Shown here one piece after another: positions 1-9,125 of a stretch of 64,000 bases of DNA. Origin of the DNA: Sediminibacterium sp. TEGAF015 (GTDB lineage: Bacteria > Bacteroidota > Bacteroidia > Chitinophagales > Chitinophagaceae); assembly GCF_025997995.1 (NCBI RefSeq), contig NZ_AP026683.1:682501-746500 (forward strand), given 5' to 3'. A program made the translations under genes and the position numbers. The number at the start of each line of letters is the position of its first letter. Positions within the stretch are counted from its first letter, which is position 1. The notes beneath the pieces were generated by a model that worked only from the letters and a program-made list of their open reading frames with translations, was not told the DNA's origin and searched no databases.

Positions 1-341
1 TGATCAATGAGCTGTTGACTCTGAATATGTTCCAGTTGCTCTGCTACTTCATGCACTTCATCCCAATTGAACTTCAATACTTTCACTAAGAATGTTTCCC
101 AAAGCCGGTGTTTCCGCAAAACCATTAAGGCAATTTTCTTACCATCATTATTTAATTTAAAGCCTTTGTATTTTTCATATACCAGTAATTTTTTGCTCTT
201 TAGTTTTTTAAGCATATCTGTAACAGAAGCAGCTGAAGTCTGTAAAACTGTTGCTACCTCGTTGGTACTAACTAACCCGTCTTTAACCTGAAGTTGAAAA
301 ATGGTCTTGATATAATTTTCTTCAGAAGAAGTTAAAGGCAT
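1..341 (-). CDS. DtxR/MntR-family metal-dependent regulator (partial)
   Basis: The minus-strand frame opens at the ATG at 341 and runs off the left edge, so only the first 113 codons are seen. It begins MPLTSSEENYIKTIFQL, followed by a winged helix-turn-helix (TNEVATVLQTSAASVTDMLKKL) and a dimerisation/metal-ligand segment (KHRLWETFLV, then WDEVHEVAEQLEHI), the order typical of the DtxR/MntR/IdeR family. Family members sense Fe(II) or Mn(II) and repress metal-uptake genes. Which metal applies cannot be read here because the C-terminus is missing. A sigma-A-like promoter with an overlapping palindrome lies just upstream, suggesting autoregulation. Confidence 0.88.
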   Translation of the reverse strand, partial: MPLTSSEENYIKTIFQLQVKDGLVSTNEVATVLQTSAASVTDMLKKLKSKKLLVYEKYKGFKLNNDGKKIALMVLRKHRLWETFLVKVLKFNWDEVHEVAEQLEHIQSQQLID

Positions 342-353
342 ATCTAAATAATA

Positions 354-371
354 TTTTAGACAAATCTAAAA
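354..371. promoter_or_regulatory. Putative DtxR/MntR operator
   Basis: A perfect inverted repeat, TTTTAGA-CAAA-TCTAAAA, lies 13 bp upstream of the regulator start codon. Its AT-rich TTTAG/CTAAA half-sites resemble known DtxR/MntR-family operators. It overlaps the -7 element of the regulator's promoter, which fits repression by blocking polymerase. Assignment to this regulator is inferred from position and half-site character. Confidence 0.6.
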
Positions 372-391
372 AATTATTCCATTTTTCTCAA
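361..391 (-). promoter_or_regulatory. Sigma-A-type promoter of the DtxR-family gene
   Basis: On the minus strand the sequence reads TTG (391-389), a 20 bp spacer, then TAGATTTG (368-361), matching the Bacteroidota consensus TTG-N19/20-TAnnTTTG. The -7 box sits inside the 354-371 palindrome. The expected transcript start is about 10-15 bases before the ATG at 341. Confidence 0.65.
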
Positions 392-443
392 ACTATTCTG
401 TAACAAGCTTCAAATCACTTATTTTTATGAAAATATATTCCGA

Positions 444-1406
444 ATGAAGTGGCATCATTTACTCTTCACCCTTTACTGTAGTATTTTATTAGGCTCTTGT
501 TCTGATGCCCCAATTGATTTGTCTGGAAAAACAACCGTAAAGGAAAAGGATTTCCTCAGCGTTTTTAAACCACTTCCACTTCCCTATAGTGTTGCAGATA
601 CCAATCTGGAAAAAAATGCAGATACTCTTAAGATTGCGAAAGAAGTTTTTCTACAGTTTTATCCTGATACTGCTTTGAGCAATATTATGGGAAAGACCAA
701 AATTTATACAATAAGCCCGGTGGGAAAGATTGAAAAGGAAAAAGAAAACTATCTCTTATTCATAATTAAAGAAAACAAAAAGAAAAAGAGGTTAGCAGTA
801 ATAGTTACCGACAATAAGAATAAGTTTCTTGGCAGCAAAGAATTATTAAACAACTCAGAAGAGGCAGGATATCATCGCTCTCTCAATATTAATAAAGAAC
901 CTACTTTCTTAATCAGCAGAGAAAAAATGGGCAGCAACAATGAAATGTTGTTTACCAGAGCAGGATGGGTATACAATGATGCAGGCTTTTTTATGATTGT
1001 GATTAATGATTCTAATGAAGATCCTGCCAAAACTGCTGTTATCAATCCTTTGGATACATTACCCAAATTGAATAAATTAAGTGGAGATTATATTAAGGAT
1101 AAACATAACTATGTTTCTGTAAGAGACGGTAAAGATGAAAATCACTATCTGTTTTTCATTTTATTTGAAAAAAGCAATGGTGCTTGCAAAGGAGAATTAA
1201 AGGGAGAGTTTAAATTGGCTAAACCCATGGAAGGACTTTATTCTAAGAATGGCGATCCCTGCCTAATTGATTTTATATTCACTTCCAATCAACTTAGCAT
1301 CAAAGAACAAGGAAGTTGTGGTAATCATCGTGGAATAAAGTGTTACTTTAATGACCGCTATACCAAGAAAAAAGAACCCAAAAAGAAAAAAGTGAATAAA
1401 CGTTAG
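444..1406 (+). CDS. Lipoprotein of unknown function
   Basis: A 320-residue protein with a lipoprotein signal peptide: hydrophobic stretch followed by the lipobox LLGSC, with the lipidated Cys near residue 19. The remainder is hydrophilic and rich in Lys and Asn. The C-terminus is strongly basic (KKKEPKKKK), which could contact nucleic acid, lipid A or acidic polymer, but this is speculation. I recognise no domain. It is transcribed away from the DtxR-family gene and lies 70 bp before the glucan phosphorylase gene, with no terminator seen between them. Confidence 0.8.
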   Translation: MKWHHLLFTLYCSILLGSCSDAPIDLSGKTTVKEKDFLSVFKPLPLPYSVADTNLEKNADTLKIAKEVFLQFYPDTALSNIMGKTKIYTISPVGKIEKEKENYLLFIIKENKKKKRLAVIVTDNKNKFLGSKELLNNSEEAGYHRSLNINKEPTFLISREKMGSNNEMLFTRAGWVYNDAGFFMIVINDSNEDPAKTAVINPLDTLPKLNKLSGDYIKDKHNYVSVRDGKDENHYLFFILFEKSNGACKGELKGEFKLAKPMEGLYSKNGDPCLIDFIFTSNQLSIKEQGSCGNHRGIKCYFNDRYTKKKEPKKKKVNKR

Positions 1407-1476
1407 TTAGTGTAAAATTTACATTATCGTTTTTTAGCCTTATATTGCCTATCAATTTTTAACCAAACAAGCAGCA

Positions 1477-3129
1477 ATGAATTTTAGAAGTTATCATGTA
1501 CCCTATCAAATTAATGAGCAATACGCCAAGAAAGCTGCGTATTTCTCAATGGAGTTTGCCATACATCAACCTTTAAAAATATACAGTGGTGGATTGGGAT
1601 ATCTGGCTGGTTCACATTTACGCAGTGCTTATGAATTGCGTCAGAATATGATTGGAATCGGGATTCTTTGGAAATACGGCTATTATGACCAAGCTAGAAA
1701 TCAGGATCAGACGTTACAGGTAACTTTCATGGAAAAGATTTACAGTTTTCTGGAAGATACCGGCATTAAGTTTCAGATATTGATTCATGAACATCCGGTT
1801 TGGGTAAAAGCATATTATTTAAATCCGGAGACATTTAACAGCGCCCCTCTCTTTTTATTAAGCACAGACTTACCTGAAAACGATTATGTTTCTCAAACGA
1901 TAACACATAGATTGTATGATGCAAATGTGGCAACTAAAGTTGCACAGTTTATTCTTTTGGGTGTAGGTGGAGCAAAACTGATAGATGAGCTGGGCTTTAA
2001 CCCTGATGTGTATCACTTAAATGAAGCACACGGAATTTCTTCAGCTTTTTATTTGCTTAATAAATTCAAGAGTGTAGAAAAAGTAAGAGAGCACCTTGTC
2101 TTTACAACCCATACTCCTGAAGAAGCTGGTAACGAAAAGCATGATTTATACTTATGCCACAAAATGAGTTACTTCTGTGGGTTAAGCATTGATGAAGTAA
2201 GAAAATTAACAGGTACGCACGATGACCAGTTTAATCATTCACTTGCTGCTTTGCGTTTTGCCAGAAAAGCAAATGGGGTATCAGCCTTGCATGGCGTGGT
2301 AAGCCGTGAAATGTGGAAGAACTACGAGGGAATCTGTCCAATTACTTCAATTACCAATGCCCAGAACTGGCGCTATTGGGCCGACAAACAAATGTATCGT
2401 GCCATGGAGGAAGGCAACGATGAAGTGTATGACGATCGTAAATCTTTCTTGAAGAAACGTGCATTTGAAATTGTAGCAGACCAAACAGGAAAAGTATTTG
2501 ATCCCAAAGTGTTGACCATTGTATGGGCTAGAAGATTTGCGGGTTATAAACGCGCAGATATGCTTACTTACGACATGGAACGTTTTGAAAAAATGCTGAA
2601 TAATGTTAAATATCCGGTGCAAATTATTTGGGCTGGTAAACCTTATCCGGTAGACTACCCTGCTATTTCGCAATTTAACAATCTAGTGCATTTAAGTAAG
2701 AATTATAAAAATGTAGCAGTGGTAATTGGATATGAATTAGCCTTAAGCAAACGTTTAAAACAAGCAGCAGATGTATGGTTAAATAATCCAAGGGTTCCTC
2801 GAGAAGCATCAGGAACCAGTGGTATGACTGCTGCGATGAATGGTGCAGTAAACTTCTCTACAGATGATGGCTGGATACCAGAATTTGTTAACCATGGCAA
2901 TAATGGTTTTGTGGTTCCCAAAGCTGATTATGCAAACATGACTACTCATGACCAGGATGAATATGATCTAAACAAAGCTTATGAGATTCTGGAACAACAG
3001 ATTATTCCTTTGTATTATGAAGATCATGATACCTGGAGACAAATCATGAAGAATGGTATGCGTGATGTGCGTTTCCAGTTCGATAGTAATCGAATGGCCC
3101 ATGAATATTATGAAATCATGTATAAGTAA
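1477..3129 (+). CDS. glgP: Alpha-glucan phosphorylase-like protein (GT35, short form)
   Basis: A 550-residue member of the short alpha-glucan phosphorylase family. Residues 20-65 carry the family N-terminal block (AAYFSMEFAIH, YSGGLGYLAGSH), and the C-terminal half has WARRFAGYKR and EASGTSGM. Family enzymes release glucose-1-phosphate from glycogen or maltodextrins using a PLP bound to a Lys in the GTSGMK or GTGNMK motif. Here that position reads GTSGMT, so Thr451 (codon 2827-2829) replaces the PLP lysine. The fold assignment is firm. Phosphorylase activity should be treated as uncertain. A strong terminator follows. Confidence 0.85.
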   Translation: MNFRSYHVPYQINEQYAKKAAYFSMEFAIHQPLKIYSGGLGYLAGSHLRSAYELRQNMIGIGILWKYGYYDQARNQDQTLQVTFMEKIYSFLEDTGIKFQILIHEHPVWVKAYYLNPETFNSAPLFLLSTDLPENDYVSQTITHRLYDANVATKVAQFILLGVGGAKLIDELGFNPDVYHLNEAHGISSAFYLLNKFKSVEKVREHLVFTTHTPEEAGNEKHDLYLCHKMSYFCGLSIDEVRKLTGTHDDQFNHSLAALRFARKANGVSALHGVVSREMWKNYEGICPITSITNAQNWRYWADKQMYRAMEEGNDEVYDDRKSFLKKRAFEIVADQTGKVFDPKVLTIVWARRFAGYKRADMLTYDMERFEKMLNNVKYPVQIIWAGKPYPVDYPAISQFNNLVHLSKNYKNVAVVIGYELALSKRLKQAADVWLNNPRVPREASGTSGMTAAMNGAVNFSTDDGWIPEFVNHGNNGFVVPKADYANMTTHDQDEYDLNKAYEILEQQIIPLYYEDHDTWRQIMKNGMRDVRFQFDSNRMAHEYYEIMYK

Positions 3130-3145
3130 TCATAAATGACTTTTT

Positions 3146-3177
3146 AATACCCTCCCCAAACAGGAGGGTATTTTTTT
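3146..3177 (+). terminator. Rho-independent terminator after glgP
   Basis: A perfect 10 bp stem (AATACCCTCC/GGAGGGTATT) with a 7-base loop is followed by a T run, directly downstream of the phosphorylase stop codon. Confidence 0.9.
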
Positions 3178-3209
3178 AACCTTTCCTGCCTAGTTTTGTT
3201 AAGTAGTTT

Positions 3210-3770
3210 ATGAAGCATAAAATTATTATAGCCATTACCGGTGCCAGTGGATCTATCTATGCAAAAGGCATATTAGATAAATTGGCTGCCAATCCTGACC
3301 AATACAATGCTGTAGGAATTGTGATGAGCAAAAATGCACAGGATGTATGGGAAACCGAAATTGGTGATAAGTCCTATGCTCAATATCCATTTACCTTTTA
3401 CGGGAAGCAGGACTTTTACGCTCCTTTTGCTTCAGGATCCGCTCAGTATAATACGATGATTGTTGTACCCTGCAGTATGGGAACCATGGGAAGAATTGCA
3501 GCAGGCATTAGTGACGACTTAATTACACGTGCGGCAGATGTAATTTTAAAAGAAAGACGAAAACTGATTCTGGTTGCCCGGGAAACTCCATATAATTTGA
3601 TTCAAATCAAAAACATGGAAACCATTACCCTCGCTGGAGGTATCATTTGTCCAGCAACTCCTTCTTTTTATAGTAAACCTAGCACCATTGCAGAAGTTGC
3701 TGCTACAGTGGTAGACCGTGTGCTGGATCTGGCTGGTATTAAGATTGATACTTATCGTTGGGGAAAGTAA
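3210..3770 (+). CDS. ubiX: Flavin prenyltransferase UbiX
   Basis: A 186-residue flavoprotein of the UbiX/Pad1 family. It begins MKHKIIIAITGASGS, the FMN-binding glycine-rich loop, and has the conserved VPCSMGTMGRIAAGISDDLITRAADV block and the RETP motif. UbiX attaches a dimethylallyl group to reduced FMN to make the cofactor of UbiD-type decarboxylases. No ubiD lies in this window. Length is normal for the family. A possible -7 box (TAGTTTTG, 3191-3198) sits only 11 bases before the ATG and lacks a clear -33 partner. Confidence 0.93.
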   Translation: MKHKIIIAITGASGSIYAKGILDKLAANPDQYNAVGIVMSKNAQDVWETEIGDKSYAQYPFTFYGKQDFYAPFASGSAQYNTMIVVPCSMGTMGRIAAGISDDLITRAADVILKERRKLILVARETPYNLIQIKNMETITLAGGIICPATPSFYSKPSTIAEVAATVVDRVLDLAGIKIDTYRWGK

Positions 3771-3802
3771 AAAGCCCGACACTTAATCAGAATCGGGCTT
3801 TT
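3770..3802. terminator. Bidirectional terminator between ubiX and clpC
   Basis: A 10 bp perfect stem (AAAAGCCCGA/TCGGGCTTTT) separates two convergent genes. Its A and T flanks let it end transcription from either side. Confidence 0.9.
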
Positions 3803-3842
3803 ATTTATATCAAACTGGGTGTGCCCCAATCTGTAGATTAAC

Positions 3843-6392
3843 CTATGAGTTGGTATTCGCTTCTTCAGGCTGACGCGATTTAAATGAAAACTCCAGTAAG
3901 GCGGTTTCTGCATTAAAATCAGCAACCAAAACATCCCCTTGCTTAATAGACATTTTCATTATCTCTTCTGCCAATGGATCTTCCAGATATTTCTGAATGG
4001 CTCTGTGTAAAGGTCTTGCCCCAAATTGGACATCATATCCTTTATCTGCAATAAAGTCTTTTGCAGCCGTAGTTAATTCCAATTCAAACCCCAAATTCTG
4101 AAGACGTTTGGAAACTCCTTTCATCAGAATATCAATGATATTGAAAATATTATCTTTTGTCAAGGAATTAAATACCACCACATCATCAATTCTGTTTAAG
4201 AATTCAGGAGAGAAAGTTTTCTTCAAAGCCTTTTCGATTACTGCTTTGCTGTTTTCTTCCGCATTCTGAATTCTTGTGGCCGTTGCAAAACCTACCCCAT
4301 CTCCAAATTCTTTCAACTGACGAACACCAATATTAGAAGTCATGATGATTAGCGTATTCTTAAAGTCTACTTTTCTTCCTAAACCATCTGTTAATTGACC
4401 ATCGTCTAATACCTGTAATAGAATATTGTAGATATCAGGGTGTGCTTTTTCAATCTCATCCAATAAAATAACAGAATAAGGCTTTCTTCTAACCTTTTCG
4501 GTTAATTGACCACCTTCTTCGTAACCAACGTATCCCGGAGGTGCACCAATCAATCGGCTAACGGTGAATTTTTCCATGTATTCACTCATGTCAATGCGGA
4601 TTAGAGAATCTTCGGAATCGAACATATAACGGGCCAGAGAACGAGCTAATTCAGTTTTACCCACACCTGTAGGGCCAAGGAATATAAAAGTACCAATTGG
4701 CTTTTTAGGGTCTTTCAGTCCTACCCTGTTTCGCTGAATTGCTCTAACTACTTTTTGAATGGCTTCATCTTGACCAATCACCATACCACGCATATCTTCA
4801 TTCATGCGGCGTAGTTTTTCAGTTTCCGCTTCTACCATTCTTTTAACAGGAATACCTGTCATCATAGAGATAACCTCAGCAATATGTTCTTCAGAAATTG
4901 GGTAACGTTTGTTCTTGCTTTCTTCTTCCCATTGTGCTTTAGCTCTTTCTAATTCCTCACCCAGTTTCTTTTCAGTATCTCTTAAAGAAGCTGCTTCTTC
5001 AAAACGTTGGCTTTTCACCACTTTGTTTTTTTCAAGCTTAACTTCCTCAATTTTCTTTTCCAATGCCACAATGGTTTCCGGTACATTGATATTCTTTAAA
5101 TGAACCCTTGCTCCCACTTCATCCATCACATCAATAGCTTTGTCAGGCAATAACCGGTCTGTCATATACCGGTCACTTAGCTTTACACAGGCATCAATTG
5201 CATCATCTCCGTAGTATACATTGTGAAACTCCTCGTATTTAGACTTAATATTATTGAGAATCTGAATGGTTTCATCCACACTTGGCGGCTCAATCAACAC
5301 TTTCTGGAATCTGCGATCCAGGGCGCCATCTTTCTCAATGTACATTCTGTATTCATCTAACGTAGAAGCGCCTATGCATTGCAATTCGCCTCTGGCTAAA
5401 GCAGGTTTGAATATATTGGAAGCATCCAATGAACCGCTGGCTCCACCTGCACCCACAATCGTATGTATCTCATCAATGAAAAGAATAACATCTCTGTTTT
5501 TTTCCAATTCATTCATGATGGCTTTCATTCTTTCTTCAAATTGTCCACGGTATTTAGTGCCGGCAACCAACGCAGCTAAATCAAGGGAGATTACTCTTTT
5601 ATCAAATAATACTCTGCTGACTTTACGTTGAACAATCCTTAAAGCCAATCCTTCTACGATAGCCGTTTTACCTACTCCCGGCTCTCCAATTAAAATAGGA
5701 TTATTCTTTTTACGACGGCTTAAAATCTGGCTGACTCTTTCTATTTCTGCTTCTCGTCCTACTATTGGATCCAAATTACCAGCTTCAGCTAATTTGGTAA
5801 TATCTCTTCCGAAATTATCCAATACAGGCGTTTTACTTTTGGCTCCTCCAACTGCCGGCTTACCGGACTTAGAAGCCTGGAATCCACTCTTTTTGTCTTC
5901 ATCGAACTCATCGTCACCGTCCTCCGGAAATTCGCTTCTGGGGGTTGGATTAGAACTGCCGACCATACCCAAATCGTTGCGGAATATATCGTAGTCGATC
6001 TCAAATTGATTCAGAATCTGTGTTGCTATGTTTTCCTTGTTTTTGAGGATACTTAACATCAGGTGTTCTGTTTCAACCAGAGGGCTTTTCAGCGCTTTGG
6101 CTTCCAATACAGTCACCCTAATCACTTTTTCTGCCTGTTTGGTTAACGGAAGACTATTGATATTGGCAATATTTTTACCAGTTTTATCTTTTACAGCCAA
6201 TTCCACCTCTTTACGCAGTTCGTACAAGTCTACATTAAGCTGTTTCAAAACTTTAATGGCTGTATTATCACCGTCTCTGATTAACCCGAGTAATAAATGT
6301 TCCGTTCCTATGAAGTCATTTCCTAACCTGAGCGCCTCTTCCCTGCTGAAAGAAATGATTTCCTTAACCTGTGCTGAAAAATTATTATCCAT
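3843..6392 (-). CDS. clpC: ClpC, ATP-dependent Clp protease ATPase subunit
   Basis: An 849-residue Hsp100 AAA+ unfoldase that feeds substrates to ClpP. It has an N-terminal double Clp_N repeat (residues about 1-145), a first AAA module with Walker A GEPGVGKT (about 235), a UVR/coiled-coil M-domain (about 430-490) and a second AAA module with GPTGVGKT (about 570). The C-terminal D2-small domain ends near residue 830. The UVR-containing middle domain marks it as ClpC rather than ClpA or ClpB. It is a single-gene unit ending at the shared terminator. No mcsA/mcsB or ctsR lies next to it, unlike in Firmicutes. Confidence 0.95.
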   Translation of the reverse strand: MDNNFSAQVKEIISFSREEALRLGNDFIGTEHLLLGLIRDGDNTAIKVLKQLNVDLYELRKEVELAVKDKTGKNIANINSLPLTKQAEKVIRVTVLEAKALKSPLVETEHLMLSILKNKENIATQILNQFEIDYDIFRNDLGMVGSSNPTPRSEFPEDGDDEFDEDKKSGFQASKSGKPAVGGAKSKTPVLDNFGRDITKLAEAGNLDPIVGREAEIERVSQILSRRKKNNPILIGEPGVGKTAIVEGLALRIVQRKVSRVLFDKRVISLDLAALVAGTKYRGQFEERMKAIMNELEKNRDVILFIDEIHTIVGAGGASGSLDASNIFKPALARGELQCIGASTLDEYRMYIEKDGALDRRFQKVLIEPPSVDETIQILNNIKSKYEEFHNVYYGDDAIDACVKLSDRYMTDRLLPDKAIDVMDEVGARVHLKNINVPETIVALEKKIEEVKLEKNKVVKSQRFEEAASLRDTEKKLGEELERAKAQWEEESKNKRYPISEEHIAEVISMMTGIPVKRMVEAETEKLRRMNEDMRGMVIGQDEAIQKVVRAIQRNRVGLKDPKKPIGTFIFLGPTGVGKTELARSLARYMFDSEDSLIRIDMSEYMEKFTVSRLIGAPPGYVGYEEGGQLTEKVRRKPYSVILLDEIEKAHPDIYNILLQVLDDGQLTDGLGRKVDFKNTLIIMTSNIGVRQLKEFGDGVGFATATRIQNAEENSKAVIEKALKKTFSPEFLNRIDDVVVFNSLTKDNIFNIIDILMKGVSKRLQNLGFELELTTAAKDFIADKGYDVQFGARPLHRAIQKYLEDPLAEEIMKMSIKQGDVLVADFNAETALLEFSFKSRQPEEANTNS

Positions 6393-6399
6393 ATCTTAT

Positions 6400-6431
6400 T
6401 TGGATTTATACAATTATAACGAATATTTTTG
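6400..6431 (+). promoter_or_regulatory. Sigma-A-type promoter of the STAS/DnaJ pair
   Basis: TTG at 6400-6402, a 21 bp spacer and TATTTTTG at 6424-6431 match the Bacteroidota consensus. The start codon of the STAS gene is 48 bases downstream. Confidence 0.55.
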
Positions 6432-6479
6432 AGTGAAGTTGTGCAGGATTTGTACACAGAATGTTAATATGCCACTCAT

Positions 6480-6893
6480 ATGCTAAATGTCAAAATTGAT
6501 ACCAAGGAAAAATTCACGGTAATAAACCCACTAACCGCATACATTTCTGCAAATATGTCAGCAGATCTACTAGAGAATTGCAGACAAATATTGAATAATC
6601 ACCCTAAGAACCTGATCCTGAATTTATCAGGAGTTACCAAGATGGATGCTGAAGTGGCAGATTCGCTTACTGAAATGCAACAAAATTTCTACGAAAAGAA
6701 TGCCTCGTTTGTTGTTTGTAATATGGAGGAAAGTCTGGAGCAGGAATTAGATCAGCAAGGTGTACTTGAAGTGTGGAATATTACGCCAACAGAGTCTGAA
6801 GCATGGGATATTGTTCAAATGGAAGAAATTGAGAGGGAATTATTAGACAGTGATGATTTCAGTTTTGAAAATCACCCGGAAGAGCCTGCATAA
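6480..6893 (+). CDS. STAS-domain protein (anti-anti-sigma-factor-like)
   Basis: A 137-residue protein. Residues about 1-105 follow the STAS fold pattern: an N-terminal beta strand, then the LILNLSGVTKMDAEVADSL segment, where anti-anti-sigma factors carry the phosphorylatable Ser/Thr. Here the equivalent stretch reads KMDAEVADS, so the usual DSSG motif is absent and partner switching by phosphorylation is doubtful. The C-terminal tail of about 30 residues is very acidic (EEIERELLDSDD). It is 11 bases upstream of the DnaJ-domain gene and probably cotranscribed with it. Confidence 0.7.
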   Translation: MLNVKIDTKEKFTVINPLTAYISANMSADLLENCRQILNNHPKNLILNLSGVTKMDAEVADSLTEMQQNFYEKNASFVVCNMEESLEQELDQQGVLEVWNITPTESEAWDIVQMEEIERELLDSDDFSFENHPEEPA

Positions 6894-6904
6894 ACATTTG
6901 TTCA

Positions 6905-7549
6905 ATGACAGAACCCAATTGGTATGCCATTTTAGGAATACAAAGCAATGCTTCTGTTTCAGAAATTAAAGCTGCTTTCCGAAAATTAGCGCATCAGTAT
7001 CACCCTGATAAAACCCAGAATCCTGTATATACAGAGCAATTCAAACAAATCAAAAAGGCGTACGAAATCTTAGGTAATGCATCGGCAAAAATACAGTACG
7101 ACCGAAGCCTAGCACTCCAGAAAAATTATTCAGTTGCGGCTCCTTCTCTGTTGAATGTATCCGAAATCATGCATTACTTTTTTTTATTTGAAAAAGAAAT
7201 GAAGCAAGCGGATATTCGGTTTATAAATTATGACAGAATTAAATGGAAATTCAACTATGCATATGGGATGCCGCATGTACTAACCTACATACAAAATGCC
7301 AGTAAGGAGGACCAGGATTATTTATTAGCAAGAAAACTATACTGCCTCTCTTTCCTTCCCTATACTGAAAGTGACCCTTTTCTTCAGGTGCTTAAACAGC
7401 ATTTTAAGCATCCAGATCAAATTTACCAAATTCAATTCCTTTCAAATAAACAATTGTGGGAAGCGAGATGGAATCAATGGCAGGTACCATTAGTGGCAAC
7501 TATCAGTATATTGGTTTGTCTCTTTATCTATTGGCTTGTAAAAGAATAG
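6905..7549 (+). CDS. Membrane-anchored DnaJ-domain protein
   Basis: A 214-residue protein with an N-terminal J domain (residues about 5-68) containing the HPD tripeptide at 33-35, which is needed to stimulate the DnaK ATPase. The middle lacks the Gly/Phe and zinc-finger regions of true DnaJ, making this a class C J-protein. The last 20 residues form one transmembrane helix (VPLVATISILVCLFIYWLVKE), so it is probably tail-anchored in the inner membrane with the J domain in the cytoplasm. It would recruit DnaK (encoded at 18338-20239) to the membrane. Its client is unknown. Confidence 0.88.
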   Translation: MTEPNWYAILGIQSNASVSEIKAAFRKLAHQYHPDKTQNPVYTEQFKQIKKAYEILGNASAKIQYDRSLALQKNYSVAAPSLLNVSEIMHYFFLFEKEMKQADIRFINYDRIKWKFNYAYGMPHVLTYIQNASKEDQDYLLARKLYCLSFLPYTESDPFLQVLKQHFKHPDQIYQIQFLSNKQLWEARWNQWQVPLVATISILVCLFIYWLVKE

Positions 7550-7585
7550 TCCCGGCTACTTTCAGCAACCGGGACTATTTATGAT
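7545..7585. terminator. Terminator after the DnaJ-domain gene
   Basis: An 11 bp perfect stem (AATAGTCCCGG/CCGGGACTATT) with a 13-base loop is followed by a T-rich tract, between convergent genes. Confidence 0.85.
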
Positions 7586-7633
7586 TTTATTTTTCAGCGG
7601 GCATTTTCTAAATGTAATGCATGCTAAGGATAT

Positions 7634-8353
7634 TTAGTTATTCGCAACCAAGGTAGAAGAAACCGTATTAGCAGATAACCATGGGGACGGTGTTACAGAA
7701 CCACGAACTACAATCGTGTAAATTTTACCAGAAACAGCTGTCATTGGTTGAGTTCTGATAACTGCATTGGTAGCTGCATTTCTGATTTGAATACTATAAG
7801 AAGTACCCAACAAAGTAGCATCCAAAGCAATAAAACTGCTGGCTCCTTTGTAGCTAATGGCAGAAGGAAATAGTGCAGTTGTAGCGGTACCATTAAAAGC
7901 ATTAACAGCAGGTGCATCTCCACTTGCATGAATAATTCTAAGGTGTGCTTTGCCTGAAGCCGGTGTAGTTAGATTGTCCTGAATCCAAAGTAACTCAGCA
8001 GTTTCTAATTTATTGGCAGCTATTAATGTATACCTGGCAGGTTCATCGCGTAAATCCGAAACATTGAATTTGCCAGTTGAAAAAAGAGTAGGCAATCCAG
8101 CCATTCTAACAATAATATCTTTGGTTCCGGGAGTTGTACTATTGTAAATAGTATTGGATCCGAATGCAATAGGAAGAATATTTTGCTTTAGGTCGCCAAC
8201 AAAAAAGTCTAAACCTGCCGCAACGTCCGGTGCTGCGTTAATAAACATGTATTGAGCATATCCCGGATTAACAGGGTCTTTTGCACAACCAGAAAAAAAC
8301 AGCACGGAAAACAACCCTGCAAAGTATAAAATATATTTTTTCATGATAGTCAT
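7634..8353 (-). CDS. DUF4397-domain lipoprotein, last gene of the SusCD operon
   Basis: A 239-residue lipoprotein with signal peptide and lipobox FSGC (Cys about 23). It contains the DUF4397 pattern: YMFINAAPDVAAGLDFFVG, then a second half starting KAHLRIIHASGDAPAVNAF. The two similar halves suggest an internal repeat of beta-sandwich units. It follows the other DUF4397 lipoprotein by 13 bases. DUF4397 proteins are surface lipoproteins often coded beside SusCD pairs, and their ligand is unknown. A second in-frame ATG at 8344 is also a possible start. Confidence 0.82.
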   Translation of the reverse strand: MTIMKKYILYFAGLFSVLFFSGCAKDPVNPGYAQYMFINAAPDVAAGLDFFVGDLKQNILPIAFGSNTIYNSTTPGTKDIIVRMAGLPTLFSTGKFNVSDLRDEPARYTLIAANKLETAELLWIQDNLTTPASGKAHLRIIHASGDAPAVNAFNGTATTALFPSAISYKGASSFIALDATLLGTSYSIQIRNAATNAVIRTQPMTAVSGKIYTIVVRGSVTPSPWLSANTVSSTLVANN

Positions 8354-8366
8354 TTGAAAGTTTCAA

Positions 8367-9110
8367 TTAATAAGTTGCCATTACGGTAATACCTCTTGAC
8401 ATGGTTCCAGAAGTGGCCTGGTAGCGACCTCTGAATACTACGTTATATACTCTTTTTGAATTAAAAGTAAATCCGTTGAATAATGCCAATGCTGTAGTGG
8501 TTCCGGTAGCTCTTACCTCTAGTGTATCATTTTGTCCACTGATATGAGGGATATAGGCAGATTCACCCAATACGGCAATATTAGAAGCAATATTTGCCCC
8601 TCTGCGTCGGGAGTACAAATCCACATTCGGCACTGCAGAAGTACTAGATATCATATTGACAAATTTCACACTGGCCGTTGTATCCGATGGAACGGTAAAT
8701 ACATCATTCAATATGATTGCTTTTACTGCGTTGCTGGTATCATAAGTATAAACTGTATAAAATTTACCTTGCGCAAATTCAGCAGAAATGCTTACTGGAG
8801 TTTGAGCAGGAATGGCTGCACTGTCATAGATACGAATGGTTCTTGCTCCAGGTGTTATAGTGGCAAAAGCGGTTACTGTTGAAGCTCCAGGGAATACGCT
8901 TCCCATAGAGAGTGCCGAGCCATTCAGCAAAGCTCCATCTAAAGTTGCAAAATTTCTAGTAGCCCCCATACTCGCTGGAACGATTCGAATGAATGCTTTG
9001 TTCTCAGTTCCTACAGACTCATTGGCACGGCCGTCAAAGTCTTTTGTGCATGCGGTGAAAAGACCTACTGCAGCGATAATATAAAAAAGTTTCATTTTCA
9101 TAATTTTCAT
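8367..9110 (-). CDS. DUF4397-like lipoprotein in the SusCD operon
   Basis: A 247-residue lipoprotein (MKLFYIIAAVGLFTAC; Cys about 21). The mature part has the RIVPASMG, TLDGALLNG and VKFVNMISSTSAVPNVDLYS segments that fit a DUF4397-type double beta-sandwich. Fifteen bases separate it from the SusD-like gene, so it is part of the same transcript. By family knowledge it is probably exported to the outer-membrane surface. No catalytic motif is seen. Confidence 0.78.
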   Translation of the reverse strand: MKIMKMKLFYIIAAVGLFTACTKDFDGRANESVGTENKAFIRIVPASMGATRNFATLDGALLNGSALSMGSVFPGASTVTAFATITPGARTIRIYDSAAIPAQTPVSISAEFAQGKFYTVYTYDTSNAVKAIILNDVFTVPSDTTASVKFVNMISSTSAVPNVDLYSRRRGANIASNIAVLGESAYIPHISGQNDTLEVRATGTTTALALFNGFTFNSKRVYNVVFRGRYQATSGTMSRGITVMATY

Positions 9111-9125
9111 TTTTTACGGTAGTAA

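Noticed and set aside
67-291. 74-codon plus-strand frame at the left edge
   Set aside because: It is antisense to the DtxR-family gene, whose motifs are clear.
5266-5631. 121-codon plus-strand open frame opposite clpC
   Set aside because: It is a shadow of a strongly conserved coding region with no family resemblance; other antisense frames in clpC, dnaK and susC are the same.
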